64,000 nt of DNA from JAVKFY01 sp040223615 (GTDB taxonomy: Bacteria > Pseudomonadota > Alphaproteobacteria > GCA-2731375): the NCBI GenBank assembly GCA_040223615.1, contig JAVKFY010000081.1:62001-126000 (forward strand), written 5' to 3'. This document shows positions 42,306 through 51,375 of this stretch, one piece after another (the first letter of the stretch is position 1; the number at the start of each line of letters is the position of its first letter). The notes beneath the pieces are model-generated. The model had not been told where the DNA came from and did not search any database. It saw nothing but the letters and a program-made list of their open reading frames with translations. The position numbers were made by a program, and so were the translations under genes.

Positions 42306-44054
42306 TCAGCGGTTGGCGGCGCCCGGCAGTCGCGACGGCACGGCCGCGTCGAAGTAGCGGTCGATGGCTCTGACCAGCGCCGCCACCAGCGCCTCACGAC
42401 CTTCCTCCGAAATCAGGTAGGCGACGTCGTCCGGGTTGCCCATGTTGGCGAGCTCGACCAGGGCGGACGGCACGTCGAGTGCCTTCAGCACGATGAAGGC
42501 GCTGGTCTTGTGTGCCGGATCACGCATCGGCCGAACCGGGTCGAGCGCGGCGATCAACGCGGTGGCGAAACGCGCGCCGTCGTTCAGCACCCCGCGCCGC
42601 AGCAGATCGCGCACCAGCGCCTTGACCTCGTCGCGCTGCCCGGTCAGGTCGACGCCGGCCAGCACATCGGCCGTGGTGCCTTCCGTCGAAGTGTCCGCAG
42701 ACGATTCCAGTGTGTAAACAACGGCGCCGGAGACGCTGCTGTCCGGGTGCATGTCGGCGTGGATCGAGAGCAGCAGGTCGCCGCGCGCGCGCCGTGCCCG
42801 CGCCACGCGTTCGCGCAATCCCACCATGTCGTCGCGGGCCCGCGTCAGCTTGACGTCGTAGCGGCCGGTCGCCTGCAAGGCGTCGCGCAGCGCCACGGCA
42901 TAGGCGAGCGTGATGTGCTTCTCGTGCTGGCCGCGAACGGCGATGCCGCCGGGGTCCCGGCCCCCATGGCCCGGGTCGAGGACGATGATCCGCTTTCTCG
43001 CGTCGCGCACCGGCGCGGTGACCGTCGGAGCTGGCGGTGCTAGCGCCCGTTCCGTCTTCGGCTTGGGTGTCGCGGCGGGTGTTTCCAGCCTGGCGAGCCG
43101 CAGCCGTGCCAGCGCCGCGAACGAGCCGCCCGGATACTGTGCCAGGTAGGCACGCAGCGCCGCCGGGTCGTCGCTGTCGCGCACGCTGTCCCAGAAGGCC
43201 AGCTCCATCGCGTTGTCGTTTGCCGGCGCTTGCGGCGCCGCCCGGGCCAGCGTCGGCGCCGTCGCGCCCTTCGGCACGAAGATGAAGTCGCCGCCCTCGT
43301 GATAGGTGTTGCGCACGTTGGCGTAGACCGGCGTCTGGTCGGCGTTCAGCACCACCTGGGTCTTCACCCGCTCGAACAGCGACTGCCCGTCGAGCAGTCC
43401 GTCATTCTCGCGCAATGCGTCCAGGAAGGCGGTGGCGAACACCGAATGGCCGCCTCTGCCGCCGTCGACGACCGGTTCCAGACCGCCCGACGTCAGCGCG
43501 GTGCGGCCGCGCTTCTCCGCCATCCGGGCCAGCCACGTCGCGCGCTCGCCGCTGGCCGCTGGCGAAATGCCGGCATCGCGAGTCAGTGCGCCCGAGTAGC
43601 AGGAGTCGGCCACCACCAGCACATGCCGCGCCGTCATCGAGCGCATGTAGCGGCTGATCCGGCTGGTGGCGATCCAGTCGGTATCCTGGTCCGGGTCGGC
43701 GTCGACCGGCAGCCAGTAGCCCTCGTCGGCGTCGCGGTCGAGGTAGCCGTGGCCGGCGTAGTAGATCAGCAGGTGGTCGCGGTCGGTAAGCCGCTCGCGC
43801 AGCCGGTTCAGGTGTCCCAGGATGTCGTCGCGGGTCGCGTTGATGACCAGCTCGACCTCCTTGAAGGTGTAGCGGGCCTTCAGCAGTTCGGCCACCGCGC
43901 CGGCGTCGCTGACCGCGGTCTCCAGCCGCGGCAGCTTGTTGTACTCGTTGTTGCCGATTACCAGGGCGTAGAAATCGCCGAACTCGGCGCGCGGCTGCGC
44001 GGCCACCGTGCCGGCGAGCATCAGACAGGCGAGAATGACGAGCAGGCGTCGCAT
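42306..44054 (-). CDS. Exported caspase-like (C14) / N-acetylmuramoyl-L-alanine amidase fusion
   Basis: 582 residues with a signal peptide (RRLLVILACLMLAGTVAAQP). Residues 25-260 are a caspase-like p20 domain with the His-Cys dyad H102 (YYAGHG) and C152 (ADSCYSG). Residues 285-325 are a small helical module (FWDSVRDSDDPAALRAYLAQYPGG) often seen after bacterial caspase domains, then a Pro/Ala linker (326-352). Residues 353-570 are a complete Amidase_3 domain: zinc ligands H363, E378, H432 and catalytic E534 (ALVELANMGN). The amidase half is very similar to the AmiC encoded 5 kb away. Export places both activities in the periplasm. I know caspase domains and amidases separately; a protease-regulated amidase is inference. 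Confidence 0.9.
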   Translation of the reverse strand: MRRLLVILACLMLAGTVAAQPRAEFGDFYALVIGNNEYNKLPRLETAVSDAGAVAELLKARYTFKEVELVINATRDDILGHLNRLRERLTDRDHLLIYYAGHGYLDRDADEGYWLPVDADPDQDTDWIATSRISRYMRSMTARHVLVVADSCYSGALTRDAGISPAASGERATWLARMAEKRGRTALTSGGLEPVVDGGRGGHSVFATAFLDALRENDGLLDGQSLFERVKTQVVLNADQTPVYANVRNTYHEGGDFIFVPKGATAPTLARAAPQAPANDNAMELAFWDSVRDSDDPAALRAYLAQYPGGSFAALARLRLARLETPAATPKPKTERALAPPAPTVTAPVRDARKRIIVLDPGHGGRDPGGIAVRGQHEKHITLAYAVALRDALQATGRYDVKLTRARDDMVGLRERVARARRARGDLLLSIHADMHPDSSVSGAVVYTLESSADTSTEGTTADVLAGVDLTGQRDEVKALVRDLLRRGVLNDGARFATALIAALDPVRPMRDPAHKTSAFIVLKALDVPSALVELANMGNPDDVAYLISEEGREALVAALVRAIDRYFDAAVPSRLPGAANR

Positions 44055-44105
44055 CGCCGCTTGTTATAGCATCGCCGCGCGTTGGCTGGCGGAAGGAGAT
44101 GGCGC

Positions 44106-44789
44106 GTGAGCGATGCCTACGGCGTGCCCGACCGTCAGGTAGTGCTGATCCACGGCCTGTGGCGCCGGCCACAGAGCCTGCGACCCTTCGCCGAGGCGTT
44201 GCACGCCGCCGGCTACGACGTGCTGAGCTACAGGTACCGCAGCCGGTTCAAGACCGTGGCCCAGCTCGGCGCCGGCCTGCGCGACTGGCTTGGCAAGCGC
44301 GCGCCGCAGGGCAGGGGCGCGTTCAGCTTTGTCACGCATTCGCTCGGCGGCATCCTGCTGCGCGTCGCGCTGGCGCCGCCGGCGCCGGTCGATGTCGGGC
44401 GGATCGTCATGCTGGCGCCGCCGAACCACGGCGTCGGCGGCTTGCGGCGCTTCGCCGGGACGCCGTTGCCGGCGCTGATCTATGGCCGGCCGGCGGCTGA
44501 ACTGCACCCCGGCTCGGCCCTGTTCGACAACTTGCCGATCCCGCAGGCCGAGATCGGCATCGTCGCCGGCACGCTCGGCCTTTCGGCGGCGAATCCGAAC
44601 TCCTGGGCCAACGCGGCGCTGGGCGATCAGGCCGCCTCGGATGGCACGGTGGAGGTCGAAAGCACGCGCCTGCCAGTGCCGCACGCCTTCTGCACCGTGG
44701 CGGCGACCCACGGCCGCCTGTGCCGCGACCCGCGCGCCATCGCCCAGACGCTCAGCTTCCTGCAGACCGGCCGTTTCCGCGAGCTGTAG
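44106..44789 (+). CDS. Alpha/beta hydrolase, lipase/esterase-like
   Basis: 227 residues from GTG 44106, chosen because GGAAGGAG (44091-44098) lies seven bases upstream; the upstream TTG at 44082 lacks one. The oxyanion HGLWRRPQSL, the nucleophile elbow THSLGG and a late PHAFCTVAATHG with the probable catalytic histidine are seen. No signal peptide, so it should be cytoplasmic. It resembles the small lipase/PGAP1-like acyltransferases of bacteria. It is divergent from the caspase-amidase gene across a 51-base gap. Confidence 0.85.
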   Translation: MSDAYGVPDRQVVLIHGLWRRPQSLRPFAEALHAAGYDVLSYRYRSRFKTVAQLGAGLRDWLGKRAPQGRGAFSFVTHSLGGILLRVALAPPAPVDVGRIVMLAPPNHGVGGLRRFAGTPLPALIYGRPAAELHPGSALFDNLPIPQAEIGIVAGTLGLSAANPNSWANAALGDQAASDGTVEVESTRLPVPHAFCTVAATHGRLCRDPRAIAQTLSFLQTGRFREL

Positions 44790-44806
44790 CTGGCCGCGGC
44801 GGGGGC

Positions 44807-45310
44807 CTACGACGCGCTGGCGGATTCTTCCTTGCTGGCCGGTTTCGCGGCCGGCGTCGACAGTTTCGGTTCGGTCTTGGTGCCGCCGCTGCTGTCGTTG
44901 CGTTTGCAGTGGCCTTCCAAGAACGCGCCGGCCTCTATCGCCAGCGTGTCGTGGTAGACGTCGCCGATCACGTGCGCGGTGGTGGCGAGCTGTACCTGGC
45001 GGGCGCGGATCCGGCCGCTGACATTGCCGTGGACGATGATCCGGTCGGCCACGATCTCGCCGGTGATCGATGCCTTCTCGCCGACAGTGAGTGCGCCGCA
45101 GTGCACATCGCCCTCGATGGTGCCGTCGATCTGGATTTCGCCCTCGGTCTTCATATTGCCGGTGACCGTCAGATTGTTCGAGATCAGCGACGGGGCGCCG
45201 CTGGCGCCGCCGCGCGGTGCCGCCGAGCCCTGGCCCTGTGCCGGAACCAGCGGCTGGCTCTGCGGCTGGCCCGCGGGCTGCGAACCTTGCTTGTCAGTTT
45301 TTGAAAACAT
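44807..45310 (-). CDS. Bactofilin
   Basis: 167 residues. The core LISNNLTVTGNMKTEGEI begins a beta-helical DUF583/bactofilin domain (DGTIEGDVHCGALTVGEKA, GEIVADRIIVHGNVSGRI), flanked by Gln/Pro-rich and Lys/Ser-rich disordered ends. Bactofilins self-assemble into cytoskeletal filaments and recruit cell-wall enzymes. The gene's first 17 bases overlap the 3' end of the M23 peptidase gene, an M23-bactofilin pair known for cell-shape control in several bacteria. Confidence 0.93.
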   Translation of the reverse strand: MFSKTDKQGSQPAGQPQSQPLVPAQGQGSAAPRGGASGAPSLISNNLTVTGNMKTEGEIQIDGTIEGDVHCGALTVGEKASITGEIVADRIIVHGNVSGRIRARQVQLATTAHVIGDVYHDTLAIEAGAFLEGHCKRNDSSGGTKTEPKLSTPAAKPASKEESASAS

Positions 45311-47486
45311 GTCTGCCTGCCTCGATGAATTTCGCCGGATCGACCGGCTCGTCGTCGAACCTGACTTCGTAGTGCACGTGCCGGCTGGTGCTGCGACCGG
45401 TGCTGCCCATGATGCCGATTCTATCTCGAAATGCCACCGTATCCCCTTTCTTGACCAGAATACGGCGCAGGTGGCCGTAACGCGTGGTCAGGCCGAAACC
45501 GTGGTCGATTTCGACCATGCGGCCATACGGCCCAAGCCAGCCGGCCTTGACCACGGTGCCGGGCGCGGTGGCGAAGATTTCCGAGTTGCGCGGCCCGGCC
45601 ATGTCGATGCCCTGGTGCACCGCCCAGCGCTTGCTGAACGGGTCGCGCCGTTTGCCGAAGTCGCTGGAGATGTAGAAGTTGTCGACCGGCGGGGTCAGCG
45701 GCACCCGTTCCAGCGCCAGCGTGAGCGCCTTCCAGCGCGCCAGGCGACCGTACAGCCGGTCCAGCGTGTCGTTCAGGGCCGGCCGCTGGCGCGGCCCCAG
45801 CCCCTCGAACTCGCGGCCGGTGCGGCCCAGCGGCTGCATGCCGACGAACGGGCCGCCGATGCCGACCTCCTTGTGCATCCGGCGCAGCAACTCGTTCAGA
45901 TCCAGCCCGGTGGCATAGACCGTGTCCTCCAGCTCGACGACGGTGGCCGAGGTGCGGGTTTCCAGCTCGCCGACCAGGGTGGCCTGCAGGTCGTTCAGGT
46001 CGTGCAGCTTGCGTTCAAGCTCGGCGATGCGCACGGCATAGGCGCTGGCGCGCCGGTCGGCGGTGCGCCGCTCGGCCGCCAGCCGCTGTGCCAGAGACTG
46101 CGCCCGCTCCAGCAGGTCGTCGGCGTCGGGCGCGGCTTCGCTCGCGGTCTTCATCGCGCTCAGCGCCACCAGCATCCCGGCGCGGTCATTGCGGGCCGGT
46201 TCGTCGTCCACGATCGCCGCCAGCAGCCGGTGGTCGACCGCCGGAAGGCGCTCGGGCGCGCTCACCGGCCGCGCAAGCCGGTCACCCAGAGTGGCCGAGG
46301 CGCCGGCCGCGTGCTGCGCCAGTTTCGCCGCCAGATCGTCCGCGAACGCGGTCGCGACCGCCGATTCCAGGTCCGGGACGGCATCGCGCAAGTTACGACG
46401 CAACCGGTCGTTGAGGCCCACCAGCGCGACATCGACACGGTCGACCAGGGTCTGCGCCCGCTCGCGCTCGGCCTCGGCGCCGGCGGCCCGGCGCTCGGCC
46501 GCGCGCCGCGCCGCGACGGCTTCGGCGGCCGTGATCTCCGCTTTGCCGGTTCGCGCTTCGGCCACGCGCAGCGCCTCGCGGGCCGCCGTGGCTGCCTGTG
46601 TCGCCACGGTCGCCTCGGCCCGGGCGGCGGCTTCGGCGGCCCGCAGTTCGGCCAGCATGTCGCGATGGGTTTCGCGGGCATCGGCGAGCCGCCGGCGCAG
46701 GTCGGCCAGCGTGGTGTCGCGCGCCGCCACCGCGGCCTGCGCGCGCCGCAACTCGTCGCCGGCCTGCGCGCGTGCCAGTTCCAGGTCTTGCTGCGCCTGC
46801 GCGCGGGTCAGGTCCAACTCCCGCTGCGCCTCGGCGCGGGTCAGCTCCAGCTCCCGCTGCGCCGCCGCGCGGGTCAGTTCCAGCTCCTGCCGGGCCTCCG
46901 TCCGGGTCGCTTCCAGGTCCTGCTGGGCCTGTCGCCGGGTGTCCGCCAGCGCCGCGCTCGCCTCGGCATGAGCAATTGCGACGGCGTCGCGCTCGACCCG
47001 CAACGCGGCCAGCGCCTGCTCGACCGAACCGAGGTCGATGCGCAGCTTATCGACCTCGGCGACCGCCTGCTGCTGCTCGCGGGTCAGGCGGGCATGCGCC
47101 TCGCGCAACTGCTGGCCGTCCTGGCGCAGCGTGGCGACAGTCTCCGTCGCGGCGGTGAGCTTGTCGCGGGCCTCGTCGCGCTGGCGGGACAGCGCGACGG
47201 CCCGCTGGCGCAGCTCAACGGCCTCGGCGGCGATTTTCTGCTCCGCCGCGTCGATCGCGCGGGCCACGCGCTCGCCCTCGTCGTAGATCACCCAATCCAC
47301 CACCAGCGCCAGCGTGGTCCCGGACAGCCAGAGCGCCAGCACCGCCGCGGCCGACGCGGCGGTCCATTGCAGCCGACGGCTCACGATCCAGTAACGGACG
47401 ACACCGTTACAGCGGACGTAGATTTCTCGTTGTGGGAACCAGTTGTCGCGAGCATGGCCAAACCACGCCCCGATCCGCGAATGCAT
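45294..47486 (-). CDS. M23 peptidase with membrane anchor and long coiled coil
   Basis: 730 residues. A short cytoplasmic head (1-42, DUF5930-like, WFPQREIYVR) and one membrane segment (43-66) precede a coiled coil of about 330 residues, including six near-identical 11-residue repeats at 183-248. The C-terminal M23 domain has the zinc motifs HQGIDMAG and HVHYEV (LytM/lysostaphin type). It should cut peptide cross-links in the periplasm, or activate amidases if the site were degenerate, but the ligands look intact. It is operonic with the bactofilin that follows. Confidence 0.93.
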   Translation of the reverse strand: MHSRIGAWFGHARDNWFPQREIYVRCNGVVRYWIVSRRLQWTAASAAAVLALWLSGTTLALVVDWVIYDEGERVARAIDAAEQKIAAEAVELRQRAVALSRQRDEARDKLTAATETVATLRQDGQQLREAHARLTREQQQAVAEVDKLRIDLGSVEQALAALRVERDAVAIAHAEASAALADTRRQAQQDLEATRTEARQELELTRAAAQRELELTRAEAQRELDLTRAQAQQDLELARAQAGDELRRAQAAVAARDTTLADLRRRLADARETHRDMLAELRAAEAAARAEATVATQAATAAREALRVAEARTGKAEITAAEAVAARRAAERRAAGAEAERERAQTLVDRVDVALVGLNDRLRRNLRDAVPDLESAVATAFADDLAAKLAQHAAGASATLGDRLARPVSAPERLPAVDHRLLAAIVDDEPARNDRAGMLVALSAMKTASEAAPDADDLLERAQSLAQRLAAERRTADRRASAYAVRIAELERKLHDLNDLQATLVGELETRTSATVVELEDTVYATGLDLNELLRRMHKEVGIGGPFVGMQPLGRTGREFEGLGPRQRPALNDTLDRLYGRLARWKALTLALERVPLTPPVDNFYISSDFGKRRDPFSKRWAVHQGIDMAGPRNSEIFATAPGTVVKAGWLGPYGRMVEIDHGFGLTTRYGHLRRILVKKGDTVAFRDRIGIMGSTGRSTSRHVHYEVRFDDEPVDPAKFIEAGRHVFKN
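46743..46940 (-). repeat. Six tandem 33-bp coding repeats in the M23 peptidase gene
   Basis: Each unit codes for 11 residues on the pattern TRAxAQxELEL. Units 1-6 begin at residues 183, 194, 205, 216, 227 and 238. The hendecad period suits a right-handed or straight coiled coil rather than the common heptad. The close DNA identity of units suggests copy number can change by recombination. Confidence 0.9.
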
Positions 47487-47589
47487 TCGCCCTCACCTGT
47501 TGGCCGAAGTCGTTTTTCTACCGACCGTTAGCGCGGCATTGGACGCGATGACGCCGACCAAATCAACCGTCGCCACGCAACTGCCACGG

Positions 47590-48051
47590 CTACGTCGCCT
47601 TAATGGCTTCCAGCACGGCCTCGGCATGGCCCGCGACCTTCACCTTGCGCCAGATCTGGGCCACCTTGCCGGCGCCGTCGATCAGGAAGGTGGCGCGCTC
47701 CACGCCCATATACTTGCGGCCGTACATGTTCTTCTCGACCCAGACGCCGTATGTCTCGCAGACCTGCTTGTCCTCGTCCGCGGCAAGCGTGACGTCAAGG
47801 TCGTGCTTCTGCTTGAACTTGTCGTGCTTGGCGACGCTGTCAGGCGAGACGCCGACGATAACTGCGCCGGCGCGCTGGAATTTCGGCGCCAGCGCCGTGA
47901 AGGCAATGGCTTCTTTAGTGCAGCCAGGCGTGTCGTCTTTAGGGTAGAAGTACAGCACGACGGTTTTGCCTTTCAGCGTCTTCAGGCTGACTTCGCCATT
48001 TCCGTCGGTTTTGAGCTTGAAATCGGGGGCCTTGTTGCCGACCTCCACCAT
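47590..48051 (-). CDS. bcp: Thiol peroxidase Bcp (peroxiredoxin Q)
   Basis: 153 residues from the ATG at 48051, which has AGGAG nine bases upstream; an ATG and a TTG a little further upstream are poorer. The peroxidatic cysteine C44 is in YPKDDTPGCTKEA. The resolving cysteine found five residues later in E. coli Bcp is replaced by alanine, so this is a 1-Cys or a distant-resolver type; one more cysteine lies in KQVCETYGVW. It reduces hydroperoxides in the cytoplasm. Its conserved neighbours are the AsmA-like gene and tyrS. Confidence 0.93.
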   Translation of the reverse strand: MVEVGNKAPDFKLKTDGNGEVSLKTLKGKTVVLYFYPKDDTPGCTKEAIAFTALAPKFQRAGAVIVGVSPDSVAKHDKFKQKHDLDVTLAADEDKQVCETYGVWVEKNMYGRKYMGVERATFLIDGAGKVAQIWRKVKVAGHAEAVLEAIKAT

Positions 48052-48246
48052 AATCTTGTGCTCCTGCATCGCCAAGCGCGTCGCCGTTCGGCCGAGTTCG
48101 CGCAGATGTAGGCGGTTCGGCGCACCATGAGCAAGCCCGTTGCGCGTCTCGTGCCCGAGTTCATGAATGGTTTTGTTGCTGGCGCGACCCTGATCGCATC
48201 GGCTGGTTTGAGTCTAGGCAGGAGCCTCGGCACGTGAGTAGATCAG

Positions 48247-51200
48247 TTGGTCGCGCGACACGTCGGTAGAAGCGCGTCCTATCTGTTCGCCATCGCCTCG
48301 ACCCTGGCGATAGCGGCCCTTGGCGTCGCCGCGGCGATGCTGGGTATCGGACCGCTGTCACTCGACTTCCTGGCTGACGACCTGGCCGGCGCGTTGCAGC
48401 GCCAGGTGCCCGGCTACCATGTCGCCATCGGTGGCGCCTCGCTCTATTGGGACGGCGAACGGCGCGGCCTGGCGGTCCGGCTCGACAACGTGCGCTTCGA
48501 CGACGAGGAGGGCGAGACCGCGCTCACCCTGCCGGCGCTGGCCGTCGACCTGGATCGGCGTCAGCTCCTGGCCGGCAATCTGCGCCCCACCGGCGTCGCC
48601 ATCGAAGGCGCGCGCATCGAGGTCAAGCGCAGCGTCGACGGTCGACTTGCCTGGTCGACCGACGATGGCAGCGGCGGTAGCTGGCAGGCGCTGGTCGATG
48701 ACGCCATTGCCGAGGGCGCCGGCCTGACCGGCATCGACATTCGCGGCGCCACGGTGCTGCTCGCCGACGAGGCCAGCGGCGGTCGCGTCGAGGTTCGCCG
48801 CGCCGATCTCAGCCTGTCGCGCCTGAACGACGCCATCGAGGTCCGCCTGAAAGGCGCGGTGGCGCTGAACGGCCACGAGAGCCCGGTCGAGGTGTCGACG
48901 CTGTACCGGCCCGCCGCGGCCCTGTCGGTGATGATGCGGTTTGCCGACCTGCGCCCCTCCGATGCCGCCGCCGGCCTCGCGATCACCGAGCTGGCAGGCT
49001 TGCTCGGCGTCGACGTGCCGCTGGCCGGCGAGCTTCACATCGGCGTCGACGCCCAGGGCATGGCGCGCCATGTCCGTTTCGACGTGTCGGCGGCGGCCGG
49101 CACGGTCAACGTCGCGGCGCTGCCGGTCCTGGCCGAGTTGGCCCGCGCCGGTGCCAGCGGCGTCGTCGACCTGATCGGCGGCCGCGTCGATATCGCGCGC
49201 TTCGACGCGGCGTTCGCCGACGGCACCGAGATCGATGCCCAGGGTGCGCTCACGCTGGCCGAGGCCGGCATCGGCGTCGATATCGTCGCGCACATGACCG
49301 GCCTGCAGACCGATGCGCTGGCCGGCTACTGGCCGGCGGACGCCGCCATCGGCGCGCGGCGCTGGATCGTCGACAACCTGCGCGGCGGCAAGGTCACCGC
49401 CGCCGAGCTGCGGATCGCGGCCGAACCCGGCGAGCTGGCGGCGGACAATCCGCGCCGCGAGATCGTCCGCCTGACCTTCGACTTCGAGGGCATCGAGGCG
49501 CGCTACTGGGAGCCGTTGCCCCGGATCACCGGGGGCCGGGGCAGTGCCACGCTCGACCTCGATCGCTTCGAGCTGCGTCTGGCCGGTGGCCGGGTCGGTG
49601 GCCTGTCGGTGAGCGAGGGCAAGGTCACGATCGGCGGCCTGCTGAAGGACGAACAGTCGGCGGTGGTCGAATTCGTCGCCCAGGGCAGCGCGGCGGAAGC
49701 GCTGACGCTGCTCGATCGCGAACCGCTCGGCTTCGCCGGCGATCTCGACCTGGTCCCGGCCGAGATCGGGGGCCAGGCCAACGTCTGGGCCGGCTTCACC
49801 ATCCCGTTGCGCAATAATCTGGCTCTGGACGACATCGGCTACCGCGCCAGCGCCGTGCTCAGCGGTTTCGCAGTGCCGACGATCTTCGGCCGCTACGCCA
49901 TGAGCCAGGGTGAGCTGACCCTCGGGGTCGACGCCGCCGGCATCGACGCGGAGGGCACGGCGACGCTGAACGGCCTGCCGGTCTCGCTGAGCTGGCGTCG
50001 CGACTTCGGCGTGGTCTCCGGCGACGGTGCGCCGGTCTATCCTGACCGCTACGGCTTCGCCGGCCGCGCCGACGTCGCCGACTTCGCCGCCATCGGGCTC
50101 GACCTGACGATGCTGGGCAGCGGCCCGGTGGCGACCCAGGTCAATTTGTGGGTCAGCGATAACGGCACGCTGGTCGCCAGCGGCGAAGCGAACCTGACCG
50201 AGACCGACCTCACAAGCCTGATGCTGCGCTGGCGCAAGCCGCCGGCGACCCCGGCCAACGCCAGCTTCCGCCTCAGCACCGACGCCGCCGGCCTGTTGCG
50301 GCTCGACGACCTGGTGTTCGTCTCCGGCAACGACGCGGTGCAGCTCAGCGCCGACTTCGGCCCGGGCGCGTCGTTGCGCAAGATGTACTTCCCCGTGCTG
50401 CGCCTCGGCACGCAGGACGTCGCCGCGACGATCACCTGGCCGGCGGCCGAAGGCGAGGCGCTACGCGTCGATGTTGGTGGTCGGTTGCTGGATGCGCGCC
50501 CGTTTCTGGACGAGGACGACGCCGATCGCGGCGGCACACTCGCGGCCGACCTGCACCTTGCCGTAGAACGGCTGCAGCTCGCCGACGCCACCACGCTGGC
50601 CGACGCCGAGGGCACGCTGAACATCGCCGCCGGCGGGCTCGACAAGGTGCGGCTTGACGGTCGGCTGAACGGCATCGCGCCGGTCACCGTCCACGTTGCT
50701 ACCGGCGTCGATCATCGCGACGTGGTGCTGGTCTCCGACGATGCCGGCCGGGTTCTGCGTGCGCTCGACGTGTTCGAGGATGCCGAGGGCGGCACGCTGA
50801 GGATCCGCGGTCGCGTGCCGAACGGCGCCGAGCCGATCACCGGTCACGTCTCGGCCGCCAACGTGCAGGTGCGCCGCGCGCCGCTGCTGGCCCAGGTGCT
50901 GTCGCTGGGGTCGATCTCCGGCATCCAGGACGTGCTGGCCGGCGATGGCGTGGCGCTGCGTGAGCTCGACCTGCCGTTCACCATGACGGGGCCGACGTTG
51001 ACCGTTCATGACGGTCTGGCGGTCGGTCCCGACATCGGCCTGACCGTGGCTGGCACCTACGACCGGGACAACAGCCGGATTGACTTCGCCGGCACGCTGG
51101 TGCCGACCTACACGCTGAACCAGATCCTGGGCAGGATCCCGGTGATCGGCAACATCCTGGTCGGCGGCAAGGGCGAGGGGGTGTTCGCGGTCACCTACCG

Positions 51201-51360
51201 CGTCGTTGGCCCGGCCGACAACCCGTCGGTCAACGTCAACCCGCTGACCGCGCTGGCACCCGGCATCTTCCGCCGCCTGGTCGACGCGCTGACGCCCGGC
51301 GGCGCCGCCGCAGGTGGCGGCGAACCGATCCCGGAACGCGAGCGTCCGAACCTGCGTTAG
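48247..51360 (+). CDS. Large AsmA/YhdP-like (DUF3971) envelope protein
   Basis: 1037 residues from a TTG start; no better start with a good binding site is visible. One N-terminal membrane anchor (SYLFAIASTLAIAALGVAAAML) is followed by about 900 residues of repeating beta-rich sequence and an AsmA-2-like C-terminus (GTLVPTYTLNQILGRIPVIGNILVGG). The last motif is a hallmark of YhdP/TamB/AsmA-type bridge proteins, which are thought to carry phospholipids between inner and outer membranes. The anchor at the N-terminus and the length fit YhdP. Confidence 0.88.
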   Translation: MVARHVGRSASYLFAIASTLAIAALGVAAAMLGIGPLSLDFLADDLAGALQRQVPGYHVAIGGASLYWDGERRGLAVRLDNVRFDDEEGETALTLPALAVDLDRRQLLAGNLRPTGVAIEGARIEVKRSVDGRLAWSTDDGSGGSWQALVDDAIAEGAGLTGIDIRGATVLLADEASGGRVEVRRADLSLSRLNDAIEVRLKGAVALNGHESPVEVSTLYRPAAALSVMMRFADLRPSDAAAGLAITELAGLLGVDVPLAGELHIGVDAQGMARHVRFDVSAAAGTVNVAALPVLAELARAGASGVVDLIGGRVDIARFDAAFADGTEIDAQGALTLAEAGIGVDIVAHMTGLQTDALAGYWPADAAIGARRWIVDNLRGGKVTAAELRIAAEPGELAADNPRREIVRLTFDFEGIEARYWEPLPRITGGRGSATLDLDRFELRLAGGRVGGLSVSEGKVTIGGLLKDEQSAVVEFVAQGSAAEALTLLDREPLGFAGDLDLVPAEIGGQANVWAGFTIPLRNNLALDDIGYRASAVLSGFAVPTIFGRYAMSQGELTLGVDAAGIDAEGTATLNGLPVSLSWRRDFGVVSGDGAPVYPDRYGFAGRADVADFAAIGLDLTMLGSGPVATQVNLWVSDNGTLVASGEANLTETDLTSLMLRWRKPPATPANASFRLSTDAAGLLRLDDLVFVSGNDAVQLSADFGPGASLRKMYFPVLRLGTQDVAATITWPAAEGEALRVDVGGRLLDARPFLDEDDADRGGTLAADLHLAVERLQLADATTLADAEGTLNIAAGGLDKVRLDGRLNGIAPVTVHVATGVDHRDVVLVSDDAGRVLRALDVFEDAEGGTLRIRGRVPNGAEPITGHVSAANVQVRRAPLLAQVLSLGSISGIQDVLAGDGVALRELDLPFTMTGPTLTVHDGLAVGPDIGLTVAGTYDRDNSRIDFAGTLVPTYTLNQILGRIPVIGNILVGGKGEGVFAVTYRVVGPADNPSVNVNPLTALAPGIFRRLVDALTPGGAAAGGGEPIPERERPNLR

Positions 51361-51375
51361 CGGGCCGCGCCGCGG

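Noticed and set aside
46743..46940. Regular 33-bp repeats that could suggest a CRISPR array
   Set aside because: The units are contiguous without spacers and lie in frame inside a coding coiled coil.
44979..47531. 850-codon open frame on the plus strand opposite the M23 peptidase
   Set aside because: Shadow frame of the coiled-coil gene; no domain, low-complexity translation, and it crosses two real genes.
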